NCBI GenBank assembly: GCA_902772625.1
Contig: CACYBP010000388.1
Coordinates: 1 to 5,272 of the forward strand
DNA: 5,272 bases
Direction of reading: 5' to 3'
Source of the DNA: Oscillospiraceae bacterium
GTDB lineage: Bacteria; Bacillota; Clostridia; Oscillospirales; QAMX01
Below are positions 1-5,161 of this stretch, piece by piece; position 1 is the first letter of the stretch, and the number at the start of each line of letters is the position of its first letter. The notes beneath the pieces were generated by a model. It was not told the origin of the DNA and ran no database searches. It was given only the letters and a program-made list of their open reading frames with translations. Both the position numbers and the translations under genes were made by a program.

Positions 1-975
1 GGAGGCACTCCCACGCTTCTGGGCGGGGAACGGCTTTCCTCCATTCTCAGATACGTCAAGAAGAGCTTCGACGTGGATCCGAAGGCCGAGATCACCCTGG
101 AGGCCAATCCCGGCACGCTGAAGGAATCCGACGCCCTTCTTCTGGTGAAGAACGGCTTCAACCGCATCTCCATCGGCGTGCAGTCCTTCTCCAACCACGA
201 GCTTTCGCGCCTCGGGCGCATCCATTCGGCTGAGACCGCCGCCGAGGCGATCAAGCTTGCCAAGCGCTCGGGCTTTTCCAACATCTCCATCGACCTGATG
301 TACGGCACCCCGGGCCAGAGCATGAACACCTGGGGCAAGACCCTGACTCTGGCGGTGGCGGCGGGGGTGCAGCACATTTCGCTTTACTCCCTGACCATCG
401 AGGAGGGGACCCCCTACGGTATCGTCACCCCGCCGCACATCCCCGACGACGATCAGGTGGCCGACATGTATCTCAACGCGGTGAAATATCTGGAGGCAAA
501 CGGCTTCCGGCAGTACGAGATCTCCAATTTCTCCCTTCCCGGAAGGGAATGCCGCCATAATCTGAAATACTGGCACTGTCAGGAGTATCTCGGCTACGGC
601 CCCGGCGCCCATTCCTATTATAAAGACGCCCGGTATTCCTACATCCGGGATCTGGCGGCCTACATCGACGCCATGAAGACCGGAAGCGAGGGGCTGATCG
701 ACGGCGATCCCGAGATCATCCGCCCCCGGGAACGCGTGGGCGAATACCTGATGCTGGGGCTCCGGCTCCGGGAGGGCATCAGCGAGGGCGATTTCCGCCG
801 GAACTACGCCCGGGATTTCGCCCCGGTGCGAAAAGCGCTTCTCCCCTACCTGAAGACCGGCCACGTCCGGGAGGAAAACGGGCGCTTCAGCCTGACTCCA
901 GAGGGCTTTCTGATCTCCAACCGCATCATTTCCGACGTGCTGGACGCCGCGCGGGAGGAAGGCGCGCGCCCCTGA
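1..975 (+). CDS. hemW: HemW-type radical SAM haem chaperone, 5'-truncated by the window edge
   Basis: The frame is open from base 1 and gives 324 residues before the TGA; family members are usually about 380 residues, so roughly the first 50-60 are outside the window. That missing part should hold the CxxxCxxC iron-sulfur motif, which cannot be checked here. What is visible is characteristic: GGTPTLL at residues 2-8, ITLEANPGT at 31-39, RISIGVQSF at 55-63, then IDLMYGTPGQ, the YEISNFS block, HNLKYW and GYGPGAHSY, and a C-terminal HemN_C-like segment with LGLRLREGIS. HemW proteins were long annotated as oxygen-independent coproporphyrinogen III oxidases, but are now regarded as cytosolic haem-binding chaperones that deliver haem to respiratory enzymes. 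Telling HemW from true HemN relies here on sequence flavour and C-terminal length. The GTG at base 73 is an internal valine, not a start. A likely terminator follows the stop closely, so the gene seems to end its own transcription unit. Confidence 0.93.
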   Translation, partial: GGTPTLLGGERLSSILRYVKKSFDVDPKAEITLEANPGTLKESDALLLVKNGFNRISIGVQSFSNHELSRLGRIHSAETAAEAIKLAKRSGFSNISIDLMYGTPGQSMNTWGKTLTLAVAAGVQHISLYSLTIEEGTPYGIVTPPHIPDDDQVADMYLNAVKYLEANGFRQYEISNFSLPGRECRHNLKYWHCQEYLGYGPGAHSYYKDARYSYIRDLAAYIDAMKTGSEGLIDGDPEIIRPRERVGEYLMLGLRLREGISEGDFRRNYARDFAPVRKALLPYLKTGHVREENGRFSLTPEGFLISNRIISDVLDAAREEGARP

Positions 976-999
976 TCCCCTTTCCCGGTTTTCTCCGAA

Positions 1000-1030
1000 G
1001 GCCGCGCCGGAAAGCGCGGTCTCCTCTTTT
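1000..1030 (+). terminator. Probable intrinsic terminator after hemW
   Basis: GGCCGCGC (1000-1007) pairs with GCGCGGTC (1014-1021), with one G-U pair, around the 6-nt loop CGGAAA. The stem is followed by a pyrimidine run ending in TTTT at 1027-1030. An outer pair, TTCTCCG (991-997) with CGGAGAA (1032-1038), could close a larger nested hairpin around the same element. The stem is strong but the T-tract is interrupted by C, so efficiency is uncertain. The position, 24 bases past the hemW stop and ahead of a promoter, supports the call. Confidence 0.5.
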
Positions 1031-1112
1031 CCGGAGAAGGAGCAAAGATCAGGCTCCCGCGGCCGGAAAAAGTGCGCCAGGAGAGGTGAAAATCGCCCCT
1101 TCCGCGCCCGAT

Positions 1113-1141
1113 TTGCTTTTTTTCGCACGATGTGGTATACT
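1113..1141 (+). promoter_or_regulatory. Sigma-A type promoter for rlmB operon, extended -10
   Basis: The -35 box TTGCTT (1113-1118) and the -10 box TATACT (1136-1141) are separated by exactly 17 bp. The -10 is preceded by TG plus one base (1133-1135), an extended -10 signature. Transcription should begin near base 1148, giving a leader of about 104 nt before rlmB. A GTG-started reading of rlmB from 1132 would overlap this -10 box, which argues for the downstream ATG start. Confidence 0.78.
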
Positions 1142-1147
1142 ATGTCA

Positions 1148-1251
1148 ATCGCACGGATCCCGGCGCGGCAAAGCCCCGCCCTCCCGCCAATCTCCGCCGC
1201 ATCCCGGCGGGCGCGGAGGGGGCGCCGGAGGAAGCGCGGGAAAGGATCTTT
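1148..1251 (+). other. GC-rich 5' leader of rlmB transcript with hairpin potential
   Basis: The predicted untranslated leader contains CTCCGC (1192-1197), which pairs perfectly with GCGGAG (1213-1218). It also has a near-inverted repeat GGCGCGGC/GCCCCGCC with one mismatch at about 1162-1180. There is no T-tract, so this is not an obvious attenuator, and I recognise no known riboswitch or ribosomal-protein leader. The leader ends in an AAAGGA ribosome binding site (1241-1246), five bases before the rlmB ATG. The hairpins may be simply a by-product of high GC. Confidence 0.3.
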
Positions 1252-2130
1252 ATGCCTTCCAACCGTCAAAACGATCGTTTCAGCCGGAACGGCGCCCATA
1301 ACAGAAATAAAAACACCCGTCCCTCCCCCCGTCCGGGGACTTCCGGAAGGCGCGGAGAGCCCCGGGAAGAAATCAGATCTGCCGAAAACGAATCGGCCGT
1401 GGAGGGCCGCAATCCCGTGATCGAGGCGCTTCGCGCCGGACAGCCCCTGGACAAGATCTTCCTTGCGCAGAACGCCGAGGGCCGCGACGATCCCGTGGCC
1501 GCGAAGATCGCGGGGCTTGCCAGAGAAGCCGGCGTGCCGGTGGTCCGGTGCGACCGGAGGATGCTGGACCGCATGAGCGTCACCGGTGCCCATCAGGGTG
1601 TGATCGCCCAGGCGGCGGCCGCCTCCTACGCGGAGATCTCCGACCTCCTCGAGTCCTCCCGGAAAAAGGGCCGCGCTCCCCTGATCGTGGTGTGCGACTC
1701 CATCAACGACCCGGGCAATCTCGGCGCCATCATCCGCTCGGCGGAGATCGCCGGAGCCGACGGCGTGATCATCCCCCGCCGCCGTTCGGCGGGACTGACT
1801 CCCTCGGTCTACAAGGCCTCGGCGGGCGCCCTTTCTTATCTCCCGGTGGCGCGCGCCGCCAACGTCGCCTCGGCTCTGAAGGAGCTGAAGGAGGCGGGGC
1901 TCTGGATCTTCGGTGCCGACGCGGCGGGCGAGGTCCTTTATTACAAGGCCGACATGACCCTTCCCATGGCGCTGGTGATCGGAAGCGAAGGCGACGGGAT
2001 CTCCCGTCTGGCCGCCGAGAGCTGCGACTTTCTTCTGAAGATCCCGATGCTCGGGAGGATCAATTCGCTCAACGCCTCCGCCGCCGCCGCGGTGCTCCTT
2101 TTTGAGTCGCTGCGCCAGCGGGGGGTCTGA
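1252..2130 (+). CDS. rlmB: 23S rRNA (guanosine-2'-O)-methyltransferase, RlmB/TrmH (SPOUT) family
   Basis: The 292-residue product matches the RlmB branch of SpoU/TrmH ribose methyltransferases, which use S-adenosylmethionine to methylate a guanosine in 23S rRNA domain V (G2251 in E. coli). Residues 1-47 are an Arg/Asn/Pro-rich, probably disordered basic tail. Residues 48-125 match the SpoU substrate-binding domain (VEGRNPVIEAL, ending TGAHQGVIA). The knotted catalytic domain follows: DPGNLGAIIRSA at 153-164 with conserved N156 and R162, VIGSEGDGIS at 242-251, and IPMLGRINSLNASAAAAV at 264-281. All three SPOUT motifs are intact, so it should be active. The ATG at 1252 is chosen because AAAGGA sits five bases upstream and the longer in-frame GTG start at 1132 falls in the promoter. 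The small gene downstream begins 42 bp after the stop with no terminator between, implying an operon. The exact target nucleotide cannot be read from sequence; another TrmH-family rRNA site is possible. Confidence 0.92.
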   Translation: MPSNRQNDRFSRNGAHNRNKNTRPSPRPGTSGRRGEPREEIRSAENESAVEGRNPVIEALRAGQPLDKIFLAQNAEGRDDPVAAKIAGLAREAGVPVVRCDRRMLDRMSVTGAHQGVIAQAAAASYAEISDLLESSRKKGRAPLIVVCDSINDPGNLGAIIRSAEIAGADGVIIPRRRSAGLTPSVYKASAGALSYLPVARAANVASALKELKEAGLWIFGADAAGEVLYYKADMTLPMALVIGSEGDGISRLAAESCDFLLKIPMLGRINSLNASAAAAVLLFESLRQRGV

Positions 2131-2172
2131 CCCTTCACAAAGACTGCTTTGTCAGAAAGAGAGGAAGCCTTC

Positions 2173-2493
2173 ATGGCCTATCGCTTCAAAGTGACCCTTG
2201 ACGGCGTTTCCCGCGACATCACGGTGAACGATTACGCCACCGCCGCCGATCTGGAAAGAGAATTCAAGCGCCAGGGGGTTTTTTACGTGGAGACCTTCGA
2301 AAGCGACGCGGATTCCGGCTCCGGGGGGTCCTTTTACAATATGAATACCCGCCTCGGCGGCCTGAACCGCCAGATTCAGACCGACGATTTCGCCACGTCC
2401 CATTCCCTGGGAAGCTTTTTCGACCGCGCGGGCGTTTCCCACATCGATACGCTGGAACCCGGCAAGAAAAAGAAGGGGCCCTTCGAGCCCTGA
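2173..2493 (+). CDS. Small internally duplicated protein of unknown function
   Basis: I do not recognise this 106-residue protein. It has no signal peptide, membrane segment or cysteine, so it is likely cytosolic. Its notable property is an internal duplication: residues 3-44 align without gaps to residues 55-96. Shared positions include Y3/Y55, L9/L61, G11/G63, R14/R66, I16/I68, D20/D72, A22-T23/A74-T75, L27/L79, F31/F83, R33/R85, G35-V36/G87-V88, T41/T93 and E43/E95. Each unit looks like strand, short strand, helix, strand. A Gly/Ser linker (48-53) joins the units and the C-terminus is a KKKK tail. The ATG at 2173 is chosen over an upstream in-frame TTG at 2149 because GAGAGGAAG (2159-2167) is well placed for it. 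It lies 42 bp after rlmB and 92 bp before the ATPase-like gene, probably in one transcript. Codon use matches the neighbours. Function is open; a protein- or RNA-binding adaptor would be only a guess. Confidence 0.82.
   Translation: MAYRFKVTLDGVSRDITVNDYATAADLEREFKRQGVFYVETFESDADSGSGGSFYNMNTRLGGLNRQIQTDDFATSHSLGSFFDRAGVSHIDTLEPGKKKKGPFEP
2179..2460 (+). repeat. Two-copy coding repeat inside the small protein (period 156 bp)
   Basis: Copy A covers 2179-2304 (residues 3-44) and copy B covers 2335-2460 (residues 55-96). By eye, 15 of 42 aligned residues are identical with no gap, and many others are conservative (V/L, N/D, Y/F, V/I, E/D). The similarity is clear in protein but weak in DNA, which indicates an old duplication that diverged under selection rather than a recent tandem copy. 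Confidence 0.8.
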
Positions 2494-2511
2494 ACCCGCC
2501 TCTGCCGAGCT

Positions 2512-2539
2512 TTCCGGTACGGTCCGGAACCGGCGCCGG
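2512..2539 (+). other. GC-rich inverted repeats between the small gene and the ATPase-like gene
   Basis: TTCCGG (2512-2517) and CCGGAA (2524-2529) form a hairpin with a 6-nt loop, directly followed by the 10-bp palindrome CCGGCGCCGG (2530-2539). No T-run follows, so it is unlikely to be a classic intrinsic terminator. It may be an RNA-stabilising or processing hairpin within the operon, or chance in GC-rich DNA. Confidence 0.35.
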
Positions 2540-2551
2540 CAGGGCGGCCCG

Positions 2552-2567
2552 ATGAAATTCATTTCAT
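2552..2567. promoter_or_regulatory. AT-rich 16-bp palindrome, possible operator
   Basis: ATGAAAT-TC-ATTTCAT is an inverted repeat with perfect 7-bp arms and a 2-bp centre, ending 18 bp before the ATPase-like start codon. Its AT-rich composition stands out against GC-rich surroundings. It could be a repressor site, but I find no convincing -35/-10 pair beside it, so an independent promoter is not supported. Confidence 0.25.
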
Positions 2568-2575
2568 ATTACTGG

Positions 2576-2595
2576 ATGGATAAGCATGGATAACC
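2576..2595 (+). repeat. Tandem 10-bp repeat duplicating the start codon
   Basis: ATGGATAAGC (2576-2585) is followed at once by ATGGATAACC (2586-2595), identical at nine of ten positions. The second copy supplies the start of the 782-residue protein. The first ATG is in another frame that reaches TAA at 2591-2593. An in-frame ATG at 2552 would make this a 13-residue reading frame overlapping the real start by 8 nt. Confidence 0.6.
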
Positions 2596-4934
2596 GACAC
2601 TCCGAAGATCTGGAAAAAGAATACAGCGAACGCATCAACCGCATCATCGACGAGAAGCTTCACGGCGAGGATCACGAGCGGAGCGAGGCGGCGGTCAAGG
2701 AAAACGCCCACCCCGCCGAGGCCCGTCCGGTCCCCGCCTCCGACCCGTCCTTTGACCGGGTGATGGGAAGCTACCGGGAGAAAAGCCGCAATCTTTCCCA
2801 GGCGCCGATCTCCCTGGAAAGCTTCGACCGCGCCTACGACCGGCACATGCGCCAGGTGCACGAGCAGCTGGAGCACAGCCGGAGGCTTGCCCAATCGGTC
2901 AACTCCCCCTCGGCCCAGAGCGAGCGCGCCGCGCCTCCCCCGCCGCCGCGCAAGTCCTACGCCCAGTCGGAATTCGTCGCCGAGCCCGACGAGACCTTCC
3001 TGATCGACGAGGCCTCCCACATGGCGCGCCAGACCGTGGCCAACGCCTCCTGGCACGACAACACCGAGCGGGTGGTCATCGCGGGGTCGCTGGGCGTTCA
3101 CTCCTCCATGGAGGACACCGCCAAGGACCGCATTTCCCGGGAGGACCGGATCCGGGAAAGCCTGAACGATTCCCAGAATCTCTTCCCCCATCTGGACTTT
3201 GAAAAGATCGCTTCGGCCTTCCGCATCGGGAAAAAGCCCGCGAAGAAAAAAGAGAAGCCCGCGGAACACGTGCCTCACGTCGATCCCGACCGGCTGGCCT
3301 CCACCCTTCACAAGTCTCTTTCCCGCACGGTGTCCCGGCTGAATCTTCTCTCGGTGCCGGGGATCCTTCTTCTGTACGCGACCTTCGCCGGAAACGGGCT
3401 TCTGCCCGCCCCCGCTTTTCTGAAATACGAAAACGGGTTTCTGGTGCCGGGACTTGTCAATCTGATTCTGTTCGCTCTCTGCCTCGTTCCGGGGCGGGAC
3501 GTGATCCTTCAGGGCTTCCGCAGGATCGCCCGCAGAAAGCCCGACGCCGATTCGGTGATCGCCTTCTCGGCGGTGCTGACCCTGATCGCCGGGATCGTAA
3601 CGGTCTCGGTGCCCTCCTGGCAGGTCTACCCGGTCTCCTTCCTGGTGCCCGCGCTGTGGCTTTTCTTCCGGCTTCTTTCCCGCCGGGTCACTCTTGCGGC
3701 CAAATACCGCACCGTCCGGGCGGTCAGCCGGTACAAAGATGCCGAGACCCTGCTTCTCACCGTGGACGGCGGATATGACGATTTTCCGACCTACATCCGC
3801 TGCGACGCGGCGGGATTCGACCGGTTCTATCACGGCATCCGCACCGAGACCCTCGGGGAGCGGATCGTGACGGTCTATATCCTCGCCTCCTCGATCCTGG
3901 CTCTGCTCTTTTCGCTCATCACCTCGATCTTTCCGCCCGCGGGGGCGGTGGCCGGCGGACATATCTTCCTCGCCTTCTCGGTCCTCTTCTCGGCGGTCCC
4001 CTCCGGCGCTCTGATCCTTTCGAATTCCCTGGCCTACGCCGGGATCTCCAAGCGCATGCGTCAGGCCGGGGCCTACCCCGGCGGCACCCGTTCCTTCCTC
4101 TCCTTCAGCCGGGAGGGCTTCACCGTGCTTTCCGACCGCGACATCTACCCCGACGACGCGGTCACCATCACCGATTTCAAGCTTCTGGACGCCTTTGACC
4201 GGAAGACCGTCTTCCGCTACGCCGCAAGCCTGCTTTCGGCGGTGGGCTGCTCTCTGGCGGCCCCCTTCGTGCGCACGGCCCGGGACGAGTTCTCCGTCAT
4301 GGCCAAGGTCTCCAACGTGCACTTCACCGGCGAGGCCATCAGCGCCGACGTGGAGGAGCATCACGTGATCATCGGCGACGACGCCGCCATGCGCCGCGCC
4401 GGCTTCCGCACCACCCGCATCCCCACCCGAACCCCGGTCTACGTGGCCGTGGACGGGACGCTTGCGGCGGTGTTCGCCCTGAATTATCACCCCGACGCCG
4501 ACACCGAGTATTCGCTGCGCCTTCTGATCCGGAACCTGCGGATCCCGGTGATCGCCGCGCGTGATTTCAACATCACCGTGGACCGGGTGGAAAAAGCCTT
4601 CCGCATCCGTCAGGGCGTGGTGGTCTGCCCGCCCATCGAGACCCGGGTGGCCCTGGCCAACCCCGACCGGCGGATCGAGGCCTCCGGAGTGGTCTTCCTG
4701 AAGCCCGGCATCCGTCCCATCGCCGAGACCATCGAGGGCTCGCGCCGCTTCCGCATCGCCTCCGCCGCCACTCTGATCACCGGGATCGCGGGAGGGCTTG
4801 CGGGACTCGTTCTCGCGGCGGTGCTGCTTTTCAACGGATGGTTTTCTTCTTTGACCCCTGCCAACCTCGCTCTCTTCCAGCTTTTGTGGACCGTTCCCGC
4901 GGTGATCCTCTCCTTCTGGGCAAAAAAATACTGA
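2586..4934 (+). CDS. P1B-type ATPase-like membrane protein lacking catalytic motifs (pseudo-ATPase)
   Basis: This 782-residue protein has two parts. Residues 1-250 are hydrophilic, highly charged and partly Pro-rich (PPPPPRK at 117-123, Lys-rich 216-224), with no metal-binding CxxC. Residues 251-782 follow the P1B metal-ATPase layout with about eight membrane segments: 252-270, 285-302, 322-340, 347-363, 426-448, 456-482, 723-749 and 759-778. Remnants of the soluble domains are readable: GEAISADVEEHHVIIGDDAAM at 582-602 resembles the nucleotide-binding domain, and PVYVAVDGTLAAVFAL at 617-632 and the 699-724 stretch resemble the phosphorylation domain. Active-site motifs are gone: CPC is V471-P472-S473, DKTGT is D517-R-D-I-Y, HP is C555-S556, TGD is A658-R-D660, GDGxND is missing, and the actuator loop is only about 60 residues. 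Pumping by the normal cycle is therefore unlikely. The start has a weak binding site (GGATGG, 2574-2579). The uninterrupted frame argues against a pseudogene. Family assignment is by eye; function is unknown. Confidence 0.85.
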   Translation: MDNRHSEDLEKEYSERINRIIDEKLHGEDHERSEAAVKENAHPAEARPVPASDPSFDRVMGSYREKSRNLSQAPISLESFDRAYDRHMRQVHEQLEHSRRLAQSVNSPSAQSERAAPPPPPRKSYAQSEFVAEPDETFLIDEASHMARQTVANASWHDNTERVVIAGSLGVHSSMEDTAKDRISREDRIRESLNDSQNLFPHLDFEKIASAFRIGKKPAKKKEKPAEHVPHVDPDRLASTLHKSLSRTVSRLNLLSVPGILLLYATFAGNGLLPAPAFLKYENGFLVPGLVNLILFALCLVPGRDVILQGFRRIARRKPDADSVIAFSAVLTLIAGIVTVSVPSWQVYPVSFLVPALWLFFRLLSRRVTLAAKYRTVRAVSRYKDAETLLLTVDGGYDDFPTYIRCDAAGFDRFYHGIRTETLGERIVTVYILASSILALLFSLITSIFPPAGAVAGGHIFLAFSVLFSAVPSGALILSNSLAYAGISKRMRQAGAYPGGTRSFLSFSREGFTVLSDRDIYPDDAVTITDFKLLDAFDRKTVFRYAASLLSAVGCSLAAPFVRTARDEFSVMAKVSNVHFTGEAISADVEEHHVIIGDDAAMRRAGFRTTRIPTRTPVYVAVDGTLAAVFALNYHPDADTEYSLRLLIRNLRIPVIAARDFNITVDRVEKAFRIRQGVVVCPPIETRVALANPDRRIEASGVVFLKPGIRPIAETIEGSRRFRIASAATLITGIAGGLAGLVLAAVLLFNGWFSSLTPANLALFQLLWTVPAVILSFWAKKY

Positions 4935-4937
4935 TTT

Positions 4938-5002
4938 CAAAGTCCCGACGCTTTTTCTCTCCGGCGCAAAGCGCGCTGAAAAGGAATCCTGTCGGGATTT
5001 TG
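4938..5002 (+). terminator. Long tiered hairpin, probable terminator of the rlmB operon
   Basis: CAAAGTCCCGAC (4938-4949) pairs over 12 bp, with one G-U, with GTCGGGATTTTG (4991-5002). Inside it CTTTTTC (4951-4957) pairs with GAAAAGG (4978-4984), and at the tip GCGC-AAA-GCGC (4964-4974) closes the structure. The A-tract/T-tract on the outer arms is typical of terminators and could act in both directions. It starts three bases after the ATPase-like stop and precedes the next promoter. A simpler alternative is AATCC (4985-4989) with GGATT (4995-4999). Confidence 0.6.
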
Positions 5003-5025
5003 CCTGTCCTTCAGAAAAATAACGA

Positions 5026-5054
5026 TTGCTTTTTGTGAAGATTTATTATATAAT
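5026..5054 (+). promoter_or_regulatory. Near-consensus sigma-A promoter for the EF-G-like gene
   Basis: TTGCTT (5026-5031) and a perfect TATAAT (5049-5054) are 17 bp apart, with an A-rich stretch upstream (5013-5022) that could be an UP element. The start of transcription should be near 5061, leaving a leader of about 100 nt. This is the strongest promoter in the window, as expected for a highly expressed translation factor. Confidence 0.85.
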
Positions 5055-5079
5055 GTAAGAAGGTGCCCGGTCATCGGAT

Positions 5080-5114
5080 CGCGGAGGCCTTTTTGCGCCG
5101 CGCTTTTTCCGGCG
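5080..5114 (+). promoter_or_regulatory. Competing hairpins in the EF-G-like leader, possible attenuator
   Basis: CGCGG (5080-5084) can pair with CCGCG (5098-5102) and is followed by TTTTT at 5104-5108, a small terminator-like shape. CGCCG (5096-5100) can instead pair with CGGCG (5110-5114). The two stems share bases and exclude each other. The stems are only 5 bp and the first loop is 13 nt, so this is tentative; no known riboswitch class is recognised. Confidence 0.25.
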
Positions 5115-5161
5115 TTTGGAAACCGAAAACCAAAATTTATCATAAGGAGCGTTCAGAACAC

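Noticed and set aside
1132..1251. An N-terminal extension of RlmB by 40 residues from GTG 1132.
   Set aside because: The GTG overlaps the extended -10 element and would not be in the mRNA; the ATG at 1252 has a proper binding site.
1086..1301. A 71-codon frame starting at GTG next to an AGGAG-like sequence.
   Set aside because: The AGGAG is too close to the GTG, the frame runs through the promoter and into rlmB out of frame, and the product is low-complexity.
1548..2105. A 185-codon + strand frame inside rlmB.
   Set aside because: It is an out-of-frame shadow with an Arg/Gly/Pro-rich product; rlmB in the other frame has all conserved SPOUT motifs.
2152..2562. A 136-codon - strand frame over the small duplicated gene.
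   Set aside because: No ribosome binding site or family similarity; the + strand frame has a good binding site and an internal protein-level repeat.
4326..4334. A TGE tripeptide (residues 581-583) in the ATPase-like protein, resembling the actuator motif.
   Set aside because: It lies after the phosphorylation-site region, in the part resembling the nucleotide-binding domain, not between membrane segments four and five where the actuator belongs.
4922..4928. Seven consecutive A bases just before the ATPase-like stop, a possible slippery site whose -1 frame runs on to 5038.
   Set aside because: Only about two codons remain before the stop, the extended tail would run through the terminator hairpin and into the promoter region, and no stimulatory structure is needed to explain the sequence.
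2559..4940. A 793-codon open frame on the - strand covering the whole ATPase-like gene.
   Set aside because: Its codons are the exact reverse complements of the + strand codons, so it stays open simply because the + gene avoids TTA, CTA and TCA. The product is a Gly/Asp/His/Arg-rich string without recognisable domains, while the + strand product has membrane segments and family similarity.
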